64,000 bases of DNA from Actinomycetota bacterium (GTDB lineage Bacteria; Actinomycetota; Thermoleophilia; Solirubrobacterales; Solirubrobacteraceae): contig VAYS01000015.1 in assembly GCA_005883215.1 (NCBI GenBank), forward strand, positions 22,002-86,001, written 5' to 3'. The notes beneath the pieces were generated by a model that saw only the letters and a program-made list of their open reading frames with translations, did no database searches and was not told the DNA's origin. Made by a program: the position numbers and the translations under genes. Shown here piece by piece: positions 34,936-43,856 of the stretch (positions are counted from its first letter, which is position 1; each line of letters opens with the position of its first letter).

Positions 34936-35007
34936 TGTCAGCAGTATTCCCTCAAAGCGCCGGCCGCGGCAAGCGCGGCGCACCGCGCGAGGCGCGCCGA
35001 CGACCGA

Positions 35008-36468
35008 TCAGCGAACGACCCGGAACGCGCCGCGCATGAACGGATGGATGCGGCAGAAGTACGTGTAGGTGCCGGGCGGCAGGTTCACCGGCGTGGACCA
35101 GCTGACGCGGTTGGATGCCGCGGTCAGGCCGCGCGGGCCGTAGCCGAGCTCGGCCGAGTCGAACTGGCGCTTGCCGTCGGCGATCGGGTAGGCGATCCCG
35201 GTGGTGCGGTTGCACGGCGCGCGGCAGGCGGTGATCGTGTGGTAGATCGTCCGAGGCCAGTCGGCGTTGTTGAAGCGCAGGCTTTGGCCGCGGCGGATCA
35301 CCGGCGGGCGTCCCCGTGCCCCGGACAGGCCCAGATCCCCCATGCCGTAGACGAAGTTCTTGATGTCGATCGAGCGTCGGCTGGCCGCCCGGCCTCGCAG
35401 CACCGGACCGCTGAGGAGCTTCACCGGGTTGGGCAGACCGGCGTTGGCCCCGCCGTGGTTGTTGTTCTCGGGCAGATGGCCGTGGGTGAGCACACCCGGC
35501 CGATCGACCGGCGTGGTGAACGGGTCCACGCCGGGCACGCCCTCGGCTACGGCCACGGGCATGATGCCCATCACCTCATACCACGACGCTCGTTTGGAGT
35601 CGTAGGTCGCGGTTACGCTGAGCACGTCGCCCTTCTTGACCGCCACGCGCCAATCCGGACGGGTGGCGCTCATCGCCACGTCCCAGGACACGGCGCCCGC
35701 CGGCTCGAAGTAATGGGCCGCGGATTGGAAGAGATGGACCTTGCGCCCATCTCGGGTGAGCCACAGGTCGGTACGCAGGCCTCCGGGGTGCAAGTGCCCG
35801 GCGGTGCCGACCAGCACGCCGTCCTTGTCCACCGTCCACTGATTGAGCGGGGGACCGGACCCGTACGGGTTCTTTGCCTGATCGGGGTAGGTGAACTGGC
35901 CGTGGGTGCCCGAGCCGCGGGCGACGTCAAAGACCGGGTAGGCATGGCCGTACTGGACGTCCATCCACTGGGTGCGCACCGGGGTGATGCCGGCCGCGGC
36001 GGGGGAATCGGCCGGGACGAAGTCGATGTCGTAGGTGATCCACACGGTGTCTGACTGCGGCGTGAGGTTGTGGATCATGTAGTTGAGGAGCCATTTGTCG
36101 GTGGGCCGGTAGCGCCAACCGAACCCCGAGGGCAGGTCTGCCGTCGTCTTTTCCTCCCCGGCGGCAAAGGTGGGCTGGAAGTTGATCAGCCAGACGGCGT
36201 GGTGCAGATGGATGACATCGACCGGCGGCACGCTGCCATCGGCGCGCCGGATGTTGGGGGCAAAGCGCGTGATGTATCCGGGGACCGTGGGCCGGTTGTT
36301 GGTGGGCGAGAAATCGATCGTGTTCTGGCCCGGCTGGATGTGCAGCGGCCCGAACTCGTAGTGCAGGTGCTGGGCGCCGGGGGTGGTCGCTTGAGCGCCG
36401 GCCGGGGCCAGCAGGCAAAGACCAGCGGCGGCAAGGAGAAGTAGATAGGCGCGGCGCAACGTCCCCAT
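35008..36468 (-). CDS. Secreted protein with C-terminal cupredoxin domain
   Basis: A 486-residue exported protein. ATG 36468 has AAGGAC nearby and starts a signal peptide (RRAYLLLLAAAGLCLLAPAGAQA). The large N-terminal beta-rich region has many His (VIHLHHAVWLIN, GTAGHLHPGGLRTDLW, HGHLPENNNHGG) and belongs to no family I can name. The last 110 residues are a plastocyanin-like domain with RTIYHTIT, and YFCRIHPFMRGAF supplying Cys, His and Met of a type 1 copper site. The frame continues far upstream only as a shadow of msrA and the oxygenase gene. Possibly a copper-dependent surface redox protein. Confidence 0.8.
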   Translation of the reverse strand: MGTLRRAYLLLLAAAGLCLLAPAGAQATTPGAQHLHYEFGPLHIQPGQNTIDFSPTNNRPTVPGYITRFAPNIRRADGSVPPVDVIHLHHAVWLINFQPTFAAGEEKTTADLPSGFGWRYRPTDKWLLNYMIHNLTPQSDTVWITYDIDFVPADSPAAAGITPVRTQWMDVQYGHAYPVFDVARGSGTHGQFTYPDQAKNPYGSGPPLNQWTVDKDGVLVGTAGHLHPGGLRTDLWLTRDGRKVHLFQSAAHYFEPAGAVSWDVAMSATRPDWRVAVKKGDVLSVTATYDSKRASWYEVMGIMPVAVAEGVPGVDPFTTPVDRPGVLTHGHLPENNNHGGANAGLPNPVKLLSGPVLRGRAASRRSIDIKNFVYGMGDLGLSGARGRPPVIRRGQSLRFNNADWPRTIYHTITACRAPCNRTTGIAYPIADGKRQFDSAELGYGPRGLTAASNRVSWSTPVNLPPGTYTYFCRIHPFMRGAFRVVR

Positions 36469-36499
36469 GAAGGTCCTTAATCGGCGCCGCCCAACTTCC

Positions 36500-36505
36500 A
36501 CTATA
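36500..36505 (-). promoter_or_regulatory. Possible -10 box for the cupredoxin gene
   Basis: TATAGT on the minus strand lies 31 bases before ATG 36468 in the 129-base divergent gap to msrA. The -35 region is weak. Confidence 0.3.
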
Positions 36506-36597
36506 GGCACACGGCGTCTCGCTCCGGACAAGGAGGGGTGGGGAGAGCAAACGCCCGCGCGCCAGCGGGAACCGAAGCGCGGCGTAATAATGGAGGG

Positions 36598-37257
36598 GTG
36601 AGGCTCTCGGCGCTGTTCGCGGACAAGACGCGCATGATCGACGCCGACCGGGCCCTTCCCGGTCGCGAGCAGGCGATCGAGGTGCCAGCCAGCCACGAGG
36701 TGCTCGGCCATCCGCTGATCCCCCCGTTCCCGGGCGGACTCGAGCGCGCGATCCTCGCGATGGGGTGCTTTTGGGGTGCCGAGCGGCTGTTCTGGCAGGC
36801 GCCGGGAATGTGGACCACCGCCGTGGGCTACGCCGGCGGCCACACGCCCAACCCCACCTATGAGGAGGTGTGCTCGGGCTCTACCGGACACGCCGAGGTC
36901 GTGCTCGCCGTCTTTGACCCCACGCGCACGAGCTACGCCGAGATCCTGCGGGTGTTTTGGGAAGGCCACGACCCGACCCAGGGGATGCGACAGGGAAACG
37001 ATGTGGGGACGCAGTACCGCTCGTTGATCCTCGTCACGAGCGACGCCCAGCTCCAGGCCGCCGAGGCCTCCCGCGCCGCCTACCAGGAGCGCCTGACCGA
37101 GGCGCGACTCGGCCAGATCACGACCGCGATCGAACCGGCCGGCGAGTTCTACTACGCCGAGCCCTACCACCAGCAGTACCTGGCCAAGGTCCCCAATGGC
37201 TATTGCGGCCTGGGCGGAACCGGCGTGGCCTGTCCGGTGGGGCTGACCGCCGCCTGA
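36598..37257 (+). CDS. msrA: Peptide-methionine (S)-S-oxide reductase MsrA
   Basis: A 219-residue repair enzyme that reduces methionine S-sulfoxide in proteins. GCFWG carries the catalytic C57, [24 protein letters not shown] sequence follows, and [14 protein letters not shown] provides the resolving cysteines. It is of the E. coli type, with a long N-terminal arm ([13 protein letters not shown]). That arm supports the GTG at 36598 over the ATG at 36634, although the GGAGG lies unusually close. It diverges from the cupredoxin gene, so a link to copper or oxidative stress is plausible. Confidence 0.94.
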   Translation: MRLSALFADKTRMIDADRALPGREQAIEVPASHEVLGHPLIPPFPGGLERAILAMGCFWGAERLFWQAPGMWTTAVGYAGGHTPNPTYEEVCSGSTGHAEVVLAVFDPTRTSYAEILRVFWEGHDPTQGMRQGNDVGTQYRSLILVTSDAQLQAAEASRAAYQERLTEARLGQITTAIEPAGEFYYAEPYHQQYLAKVPNGYCGLGGTGVACPVGLTAA

Positions 37258-37324
37258 GATACCCGGCGGCGGAGCGCCGGCCGAGGGCGACGATCGATAG
37301 CAGGCGGGATCCCGCGCAGCGCGC

Positions 37325-38236
37325 TCAGGCGGCGAGCACGGGGCGCGGGCGGTCCCCGCCGGCCGTGCAGCGCCGGCGGGCCGCGCGCGCGTAGGGACTG
37401 AGGCGCACGGCGGCCGGCATCCGCGGCACCACCCGGCGGGCGAGCTGCTGTTGGGCGCGCAGAGCCAACTGCTCGTGGCCTCGGAGGGACATACCGAGCA
37501 GCTCTCGCAGCTGGCGGGGGGAGTTGCCCACGGTGGCGATGCGCAAGGTCTCGGCCACCGGGAGCAGGGCGAGCTTCCACACCGGAGCCGGCACCAAGCG
37601 GTCGAGCACCTCGGGAAGAGGCGGCGAGAATACGGTACGGGCGACGCCGAGCAAGGTATCCGTTCGTTCGAGCTCCTCGTCGAGGACGCGCTGCATGTAG
37701 GCGTCAAACGCGCGCACGGTGGGCGGGTGCAGCTCGCGCGGAATGCCGAAGGCCTCGCCCAGCACGATGCTCTCCTGGTGAAAGCGGGTGCGCTCGCCCG
37801 GACTCAGAGGCCGGACGTAGCGCTCGTAGGTGACCCGCGAGGTGTCGATCAAAGTCGCGTGGACCCACAGCATCAGCTCGGGGTCCAGCGCCCGATAGGG
37901 GCGACCGCGAGGATCGATCCCGTGGACGGGGTGGTGGCGGCGCTCGAGGCGCTGGGCCGTGGCCCTGGCCGTGGGCAGGTCGCCGAAGACGATCGAGAGC
38001 AGTATGTCCAGGGTCCGCACCAGCCGGCCCCAGGGGTCTTGCCGATAGTTGGAGTGCTGCTCGACCCCGGCGGCCACCAGCGGATGGGCCACCTGCAAGA
38101 GCAGCGCCCGTCCCCCGGCAAACAGGGTGAGGACCTGTTCGCCGAACAGCTGCCACATGAGCGAGTCGGGGGCGAACAGACCGGCGCCCCCGTCGGGCTC
38201 TGCCCGGGAGTCACCCCTAACGTGATCCGCGCTCAT
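37325..38236 (-). CDS. MpaB-like oxygenase (DUF2236)
   Basis: A 303-residue member of the MpaB/rubber-oxygenase-like family of heme proteins. Diagnostic features are LLLQVAHPLVAAGVEQHSNYRQDPWGRL, DPRGRPYRALDPELMLWVHATLIDTS and FHQESIVLGEAFGIP. The conserved His in these stretches are candidate heme and catalytic residues. ATG 38236 is chosen; a GTG at 38245 would add three residues. No signal peptide is visible. Substrate is unknown. Confidence 0.85.
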   Translation of the reverse strand: MSADHVRGDSRAEPDGGAGLFAPDSLMWQLFGEQVLTLFAGGRALLLQVAHPLVAAGVEQHSNYRQDPWGRLVRTLDILLSIVFGDLPTARATAQRLERRHHPVHGIDPRGRPYRALDPELMLWVHATLIDTSRVTYERYVRPLSPGERTRFHQESIVLGEAFGIPRELHPPTVRAFDAYMQRVLDEELERTDTLLGVARTVFSPPLPEVLDRLVPAPVWKLALLPVAETLRIATVGNSPRQLRELLGMSLRGHEQLALRAQQQLARRVVPRMPAAVRLSPYARAARRRCTAGGDRPRPVLAA

Positions 38237-38326
38237 CTCGTCCACATCGCCCTGGTTGTTAGCGCCCCGGCCGGCGGCAGCGAGGTGGCACGGGTCGCCC
38301 GCCGGGTCCCGACGGCCCTCCCGGCC

Positions 38327-39082
38327 TTAGGCGCCTCCCCGCCCGGGATGGCGGCCACCCTTTACCTGGCCCACGCGGCGTCGTGCCGGCGCGTGCGAGG
38401 CGGGCGAGTGCCGGTGCGCGGGGGCGGGGCGGGTGGTGCGCCTGGACTTCCGGCCGCCGCGCGGGATGACCGGCGATGGGTGGAGCTTCGCGTGGGTATG
38501 AGACCGCGGTGCAGCGGGATGATGGCGCTCGGGGGGGGCGGCCCGATGGCGCCCGGGTGAGGCGGCGTCATGGCGTCCACGCCCCGACGCGGGCCCGACC
38601 GGCTGCGGCAACCCAACTGGGGTGCTCGATGCTCCCGCCGCGGCCAAGCCCCGCAGCGGGCGACGGGTAGGGGCCGATCGGATCGGCCGAGCCGGTACTG
38701 CGTGAGTGTGGCTCTCCAACACCCGCGCTCGCTCGCCGGTATTGCCGCGCCCCGGCCGCGCCGCGGCCGCACCTGCCCCGGCTGTCCGGGCGGGCACCGG
38801 ACGAGGATGGTGATGCCTGGCGCCCACCACCCACAGGGCCAGATCGGGCCACGCGCCCAAGCCCAGGCCCACCAGCGCCACGCACGCCAGCGGCACGCCC
38901 AAGGCGACCGCGGCCACCCGTATCGCGGTGCGCCCGCCGCGGCGCGGGCCGCCCGTGCGCGAGGCAAAGATGGGCCGCTCTGAGTTCGGCGCTAACCGAT
39001 CAACCGGAGGAGCCGGCGTCCGGGGTGCGGTTTCCGGGTGGTCCTCTCGTGCCCGAGGTTCGAGCAGTACTGACGGCGCCAT
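38327..39082 (-). CDS. Hypothetical single-span membrane protein
   Basis: An open frame of 251 codons. ATG 39082 has AGGGGG 5 bases upstream. A polar N-terminal region of about 50 residues is followed by one membrane segment (IRVAAVALGVPLACVALVGLGLGAW region) and a long Pro/Ala/His/Arg-rich tail of low complexity. CATAAT about 35 bases upstream could be a -10 box. The tail composition is typical of any frame in GC-rich DNA, so the 3' half may not be real. I recognise no family. Confidence 0.4.
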   Translation of the reverse strand: MAPSVLLEPRAREDHPETAPRTPAPPVDRLAPNSERPIFASRTGGPRRGGRTAIRVAAVALGVPLACVALVGLGLGAWPDLALWVVGARHHHPRPVPARTAGAGAAAARPGRGNTGERARVLESHTHAVPARPIRSAPTRRPLRGLAAAGASSTPVGLPQPVGPASGRGRHDAASPGRHRAAPPERHHPAAPRSHTHAKLHPSPVIPRGGRKSRRTTRPAPAHRHSPASHAPARRRVGQVKGGRHPGRGGA

Positions 39083-39213
39083 GCATCCCCCTGTTCGTGT
39101 GGGCTGCCGTCTCGATTATGCCCTAATCGGAGGGCCGAGAAACGCGGGGCAGCCCTACGCCGGCCCGGTCACCGGCCGTACGACCGGGGGACCCCTCGCT
39201 CGAAAGGCGTACC

Positions 39214-39243
39214 TAGCCCCGAATACTAGGGGGGGGTATAATG
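39214..39243 (+). promoter_or_regulatory. CsoR-type operator and leaderless promoter
   Basis: ATACTA, a run of eight G and TATAAT (39223-39242) form the G-tract pseudopalindrome typical of CsoR/RcnR operators. TATAAT at 39237-39242 is a consensus -10 box. Transcription would start about 7 bases later, at the ATG of 39250, giving a leaderless mRNA. A weak -35 (TAGCCC, 39214-39219) has a 17-base spacer. Confidence 0.7.
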
Positions 39244-39249
39244 GGGCCG

Positions 39250-39555
39250 ATGTCCGCCTCGCCCGACGTCCACCGCAACCTCCGCGGCTATAGCGCTGAC
39301 CGAGACCAGCTGCTCAACCGCCTTCGCCGCATCGAAGGGCAGGTCCGCGGGGTCCAGGGGATGGTCGCCGAGGACCGCTGGTGCCCGGACGTGCTCCAGC
39401 AGATCGCCGCCGTGACCGCCGCTCTGGACAAGGTCGCCCTCGGGCTTGCCGAGGGCCATGTCCAGCACTGCATGGCCGCGGGCACCGACGACCCCGTCCG
39501 GCGCCAGGAAATGACGACCGAGCTGATGAGCGCGCTTGGTCGCCTCGTGCGCTAG
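39250..39555 (+). CDS. csoR: CsoR-type copper-sensing transcriptional repressor
   Basis: A 101-residue all-helical metal-sensing repressor that leaves DNA when Cu(I) binds. DQLLNRLRRIEGQVRGVQGM is the family signature region. C45, H70 and C74 have exactly the Cys-25-His-4-Cys spacing of the CsoR copper site, so copper is more likely than nickel or formaldehyde. ATG 39241 lies inside the -10 box, so ATG 39250 is the start. The gene is followed 9 bases later by a permease gene, which should be co-regulated. Confidence 0.9.
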   Translation: MSASPDVHRNLRGYSADRDQLLNRLRRIEGQVRGVQGMVAEDRWCPDVLQQIAAVTAALDKVALGLAEGHVQHCMAAGTDDPVRRQEMTTELMSALGRLVR

Positions 39556-39564
39556 GCGCCGGTC

Positions 39565-40674
39565 GTGAACGTCGTCAACACGATCTCCGACGGTCTGTAC
39601 AACGCCTTTTTGATGGCCTGGGAGGTCTGGTGGGCACTGGTGCTTGGCTTCTTGATCTCGGCGATCGTGCAAGCCTGGGTCCCGCGCGCGCGCATCGAGT
39701 CTGCCCTGGCGGGCGGCGGCCCGCGGCCGATCGCCTGGTCCACCGCCCTCGGCGCTGCATCCTCCTCCTGCTCATACGCGGCGATCGCGATCGCCAAGTC
39801 GCTCTTTCAGAAGGGCGCCTCGGCCGCCTCGGCGCTGGCTTTCCAGTTCGCCTCGACCAACCTGGTGTGGGAGCTCGGGCTGGTGCTCTGGGTGCTGATC
39901 GGGTGGCAGTTCACCCTCGCCGAGTACATCGGCGGAGCCTTGATGATCCTCCTCATGTGGGGCCTGCTGCGTCTCTTCGTTTCGCCTCGGCTGGAGGCTG
40001 AGGCTCGCGCGCACGCCCAAGCCGCCGACCCCGGGCATCAGCACCGCGCGGCCGGTGCGCCCCTGTCGTGGCGCCAGCGCCTGACCTCCCCATCGGGGTG
40101 GTCTGATGTCGCCCACAACTTCAGGAGCGACTGGCGGATGCTCTGGAAGGAGATCACGATCGGCTTCCTGCTCGCCGGCTTCATCGGCCTCCTGGGCAAC
40201 GGCTTCTTCAACGGGCTGTTCATCAAGGATGCCGCGGGTCCCCTGAAGACGATCGAGAATGTCGTCCTCGGGCCGGTCGTCGCGGTGCTGAGCTTCGTCT
40301 GCTCGGTGGGCAACGTGCCGCTCGCCGCCGTGCTCTGGTCGGGGGGGATCAGCTTTGCCGGCGTCATGGCCTTCGTCTTCGCCGACCTCATCGTGCTGCC
40401 GATCATCGCCATCTACCGCAAGTACTACGGCTGGAAGTTCGCCCTGCGCATCACCGCGCTGATGTTCGTGACCATGGTGCTCGCCGCGCTGCTCGTGGAC
40501 GCCATCTTCAGCGCCGCGGGTCTGATCCCCCACGCCCGCCCCTCGCGCGCGGACATATTCGGCTCGGTCCAGCCGGACTACAAGCTGGCGCTGAACGTGG
40601 TTGGCGTCCTCGTGTTCGGCTCCCTGTTCGGGCTCACCCTACGGGGCGAAGCCAGCGATCCCCTCGCAGAATGA
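39565..40674 (+). CDS. Permease of the DUF318/ArsP-YraQ type
   Basis: A 369-residue polytopic permease with about nine membrane segments in two homologous halves joined by a His-containing cytoplasmic loop. Each half has a conserved motif: ALGAASSSCSYAAIAIAKSL in the first and FVCSVGNVPLAAVLWSGG in the second. These thiols could bind a soft metal or metalloid. The ArsP branch exports trivalent organoarsenicals, and other members are uncharacterised. The GTG start is 9 bases after csoR, so export of copper or another thiophilic ion is a reasonable guess. Confidence 0.85.
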   Translation: MNVVNTISDGLYNAFLMAWEVWWALVLGFLISAIVQAWVPRARIESALAGGGPRPIAWSTALGAASSSCSYAAIAIAKSLFQKGASAASALAFQFASTNLVWELGLVLWVLIGWQFTLAEYIGGALMILLMWGLLRLFVSPRLEAEARAHAQAADPGHQHRAAGAPLSWRQRLTSPSGWSDVAHNFRSDWRMLWKEITIGFLLAGFIGLLGNGFFNGLFIKDAAGPLKTIENVVLGPVVAVLSFVCSVGNVPLAAVLWSGGISFAGVMAFVFADLIVLPIIAIYRKYYGWKFALRITALMFVTMVLAALLVDAIFSAAGLIPHARPSRADIFGSVQPDYKLALNVVGVLVFGSLFGLTLRGEASDPLAE

Positions 40675-40682
40675 AGACCGCG

Positions 40683-40817
40683 TCAAGGCTCGTCCGAGCC
40701 GCGGAAGAAGCGCCACCACAGCCAGAAGACGGCGACGAAACCGGCGATCAGGATCACCAGGCCAAAGATCGAGAGGGCCAGGCTGGCACCGGTCACTACG
40801 GGTAGCGCGCGGCTCAC
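40683..40817 (-). CDS. Small single-span membrane protein coupled to MFS pump
   Basis: A 44-residue protein starting at the GTG that overlaps the MFS stop as GTGA. It consists of a short polar start, one membrane helix (LALSIFGLVILIAGFVAVFW) and a basic aromatic end (LWWRFFRGSDEP). Its length, coupling and composition resemble small accessory subunits of MFS transporters. It may stabilise the pump; this is inferred from context. Confidence 0.7.
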   Translation of the reverse strand: MSRALPVVTGASLALSIFGLVILIAGFVAVFWLWWRFFRGSDEP

Positions 40818-42394
40818 AGGTGCAGGCGTCGGTGGTGCTCGGGCGGGTGGGGCTCGGGCGCTTGGGTGGGCGCCGAGCGCACCATGGCGGCGGTGAAGGC
40901 GGTCGCCACGGCGGCCAGCCCGACCAGCACCCAGGTCGAGTTCGCCAGGGCGTAGGCGAAGGTCTCGCGCACGGCTTGCTCGACGGCGTGGGCGGTGGCC
41001 AACGGCTCGTGGACCAGGGCGCGCCGGGCCTCGTGCGAACCCGCCAACAGGCCGTCGAGCTCGTCGCGATCGCCCCGCCTCAGGCCACCGACGCGCGCGG
41101 CCAGCAGTTCGCTCACGCGATCGCGCTGCAGGTGCTGAAACAGGGCCCCGGTCACCGCCAGGCCGAGCGCCCCGGCAAGCACGCGGTTCATGGCCAACAC
41201 GCCCGAGGCGATGCCTGCCTTCTGCCGAGGCATGGCCGCCATCGCCGCGCTGGACATGGGCGCGTAGACGACGCCGATCGCCACCCCGAACAGGGTGAAG
41301 GAAACCATCAGCGCCAAGTAGTCGGCGCGCGGGCCGAGCTGGGTCTGGATCGCCAGCCCGGCCGTCGCCAGGGCCATGCCGGCGGTCATCAATGGTCGGG
41401 CCCCCACCCGCTGCATAAGCCGTCCGGTCAGCGGCGAGATTACGATCGTGGGCAGCGTGATGGGCAGCACCAGCAGGCCGCTGGCGATCACCGAGTTGCC
41501 GAGGATCTCCTGCAGGTACTGAGGCTGGAAGAAGAGCACGCTCCAGTAGCAACCCACCAGCCCGAAGGCGGCGGCGGTGGCGCCGAAGTAGGGCCCGTTG
41601 CGAAACAGCGGGAAGTCGACGATCGGGTTATCCACGCGGTGCTCGATCGCGACGAACGCGCCGAGGCTGAGGACCGCGACCACGCCTACGGCCAAGGTTG
41701 GGGTGGACGACCAGCCCCAATCCTTGCCCTCGATCAGGGCGAGCATCAGCGCGATCAGACCCGCGCTGAGCGTCAGCAGACCGGGCAAGTCGATGCGGTG
41801 CACCGCCGTCTCGTCGCGCGACTCGGGGGTGGCGATCGCGGTGATGAGAATCCCGGCCACCAGGAATGGCAGCGGCAGCCAGAACACCCAACGCCAACTC
41901 AGGTTGGAGACGATGACCGCACCGGCCAGGGGGCCGAGTCCCAACGCGAGCGCGGAGATGCCGGTCCAGATCCCAATCGCCCGTGCTTGTTCGGCCGGCG
42001 GGAAGGCATTGGTGACGATCGCCAGCGACAGCGCGAGCATGGCGGCGGCGCCCACGCCCTGTAGGGCCCGGCCAACGATCAGCTGCAGCGGATCGGCCGC
42101 GGTGGCGGCGACCACCGAACCGGCGGTGAAGGCCACGATCCCAAACAGGAACACCCGCCGGCGCCCGAACAGGTCGCCCATGCGGGCGAGGGTCACCACC
42201 AGGACGCTGAGGGTGAGCAGATAGGCGCTGATCACCCAGCGCAGCTCGCTGTTGGACGCGTCAAGCTCGCCCTGGATCGAAGGAACCGCCAGATTGACGA
42301 TCGTCGAGTCCAGCATGAGCACGAACAGCGCACAGCCTGATCCGAGCAGGATCCACCACCGACGGTTGCCCTCGGTCGGGCGCACGGCGGTCAC
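40814..42394 (-). CDS. MFS drug efflux transporter, DHA2 (14-TMS) family
   Basis: A 526-residue proton-driven efflux pump of the EmrB/QacA type. FVLMLDSTIVNLAVPSIQ in helix 1 is the DHA2 motif D1, ARMGDLFGRRRVFLFG is motif A, and GRALQGVGAAAMLALSLAIV is motif B with its Arg. ALGLGPLAGAVIVSNLSWRW is motif C of antiporters. Fourteen hydrophobic segments can be counted, and the C-terminus is a His-rich cytoplasmic tail. The start is GTG 42394. The gene is translationally coupled to a 44-residue membrane protein. No regulator lies next to it. Confidence 0.93.
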   Translation of the reverse strand: MTAVRPTEGNRRWWILLGSGCALFVLMLDSTIVNLAVPSIQGELDASNSELRWVISAYLLTLSVLVVTLARMGDLFGRRRVFLFGIVAFTAGSVVAATAADPLQLIVGRALQGVGAAAMLALSLAIVTNAFPPAEQARAIGIWTGISALALGLGPLAGAVIVSNLSWRWVFWLPLPFLVAGILITAIATPESRDETAVHRIDLPGLLTLSAGLIALMLALIEGKDWGWSSTPTLAVGVVAVLSLGAFVAIEHRVDNPIVDFPLFRNGPYFGATAAAFGLVGCYWSVLFFQPQYLQEILGNSVIASGLLVLPITLPTIVISPLTGRLMQRVGARPLMTAGMALATAGLAIQTQLGPRADYLALMVSFTLFGVAIGVVYAPMSSAAMAAMPRQKAGIASGVLAMNRVLAGALGLAVTGALFQHLQRDRVSELLAARVGGLRRGDRDELDGLLAGSHEARRALVHEPLATAHAVEQAVRETFAYALANSTWVLVGLAAVATAFTAAMVRSAPTQAPEPHPPEHHRRLHL

Positions 42395-42461
42395 CCTAAC
42401 CCGGCGCCGCGCCCGCCTCGGAGTGGCTAGGGCAAGACCACCGGCCCAGTGATATCTCGGC

Positions 42462-43661
42462 TTAGCGACGCCTGGAGGCGCTGAGGACGATGCTGCTGAT
42501 CGCCGGCGGACCGGCGGGCACCTCGTTGATGACGGTCACGCGCACCGGGAGGCCCCGCCGGCGGCGGGCGCGCTTGACCAGCTTCTTGCCCAGCCTCAGC
42601 GTGAGCCGGCTGGAGTGGTCGCCCTTGAGCACGAACCGGCCGGAGGCCAGGTGGGCTACGGGCTTGGCCGCCCTGGGCGACTTGGCGTTGGGGAGATCGA
42701 CGAGGACTTGGCCGGAACAGCCGGCGTGCTGGTAGCAGACCACCGGGAGGGACAGGACGCCGGCCGGGCTGAGGTGGAAGCGCTTGCTCGTGCGCACGGC
42801 GGCGATCCGGCCCGGAATGATCGGTGCCGAGAGCCCCCGACTTCCGCCCGGACACAGCGGCGTGGCATCCGGGCCGGTGGCGAGGACCGACTGCATCATG
42901 AGCTCTTCGCCGGGGTTGGCCACGAACCCGTCGTGGTTGGTCAGGTCGCCGGGCCGCATGACGCTGCCGTTGTTAGTGCCGTTGTTGCGCACGAAGGAGT
43001 ACATCGTCGAGCCCCCCACTGAGCCCATGACCTGATAGGGGACGCCGCTGGGGTAGGCGCGGGAGTCAAAGCCGCCCTCGTCGTTGAAGCCGACGTAGTC
43101 GCCATGGGCGACGCACAGGTTGGTGGGGTAAAAGGCGGTGACGGTGCTGGCATCGGCGCCGCCCGCGCCGCACACCGGGATGCTGAACGGCTGGGAGGTG
43201 ACCCGGATCTGGGCTCCTCCGTCGGGCCGGGGCACCAAGTCCTGGAAGTGGATCTCCACCACGGGAGGGGGTCCGTCCGCCGCCGGCTGAGCGCAGCCCT
43301 CGAGCCGGACCTCGCTGATCTGACCGTCCGCCGGTGCGGCGACCGTGCCCGAGGCCAGCTGTCCGTTCCACAGGACGGTGTCGGCGCCGTCGTGGCTGAC
43401 GTGCACCACCACCGCCCGTCCGCCGATGATGGTCGGAATGTCGGTACCCGAGTAGTTGAGGTTGGAGGAGGTGTCCAGCGTGGCCGGGACCGCCAGGGGA
43501 CTGCCGAATGCCACCAGGTCGGCGCGCGCCCCCGCCGGAGCGATCGCCAGGGCGCCCAGGAGCGCCAGCGCAAGCAGGCACGCGCGGCGGGCCGAGACCC
43601 CCCGGTGGAGGCGAGCGAGCAGCGGCTCGGCGGTGGACATCAGGCTGGAGTGCGCGGGCAT
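42462..43661 (-). CDS. Secreted hypothetical protein with basic C-terminus
   Basis: A 399-residue exported protein. A signal peptide (SARRACLLALALLGALAIAPAGARA) precedes a beta-rich domain with IPTIIGGRAVVVHVSHDGADTVLW, FYPTNLCVAHGDYVGFNDEGG and several Cys. The C-terminal about 110 residues form a separate domain with VVCYQHAGCSGQ and SRLTLRLGKKLVKRARR, ending in SRRR. That RLTLRL...KRARR pattern returns in the subtilisin gene of this window. ATG 43661 and ATG 43640 are both possible starts. I recognise no named family. Confidence 0.7.
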   Translation of the reverse strand: MPAHSSLMSTAEPLLARLHRGVSARRACLLALALLGALAIAPAGARADLVAFGSPLAVPATLDTSSNLNYSGTDIPTIIGGRAVVVHVSHDGADTVLWNGQLASGTVAAPADGQISEVRLEGCAQPAADGPPPVVEIHFQDLVPRPDGGAQIRVTSQPFSIPVCGAGGADASTVTAFYPTNLCVAHGDYVGFNDEGGFDSRAYPSGVPYQVMGSVGGSTMYSFVRNNGTNNGSVMRPGDLTNHDGFVANPGEELMMQSVLATGPDATPLCPGGSRGLSAPIIPGRIAAVRTSKRFHLSPAGVLSLPVVCYQHAGCSGQVLVDLPNAKSPRAAKPVAHLASGRFVLKGDHSSRLTLRLGKKLVKRARRRRGLPVRVTVINEVPAGPPAISSIVLSASRRR

Positions 43662-43856
43662 CCACGTCTCATATCGACCCCGACCGGTGCCCCGCTTGAG
43701 GATGGGCGGACCGGATGGACGTCCATGCCAACCGATAAACACGCGGGAGCGCGGCGGGATGCGCGACTTCTCGGGGACGTCGGGGTTTCAGGCCCAGCGA
43801 CGCCACTTCTAACCCGGTGAGAGGATGCGCGTGCCCACGCTCTCTCCCGAGGTCCC

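Noticed and set aside
35008..37707. An 899-residue protein including the cupredoxin
   Set aside because: The signal peptide begins at ATG 36468 and the upstream frame is the shadow of msrA and the oxygenase gene.
39241..39249. ATG 39241 as the csoR start
   Set aside because: It overlaps the consensus -10 box, so it cannot be in the transcript made from that promoter.
40601..42064. Long plus-strand frame opposite the MFS gene
   Set aside because: Composition is that of the antisense of a membrane protein, with Gln/His/Gly-rich low complexity and no domain.
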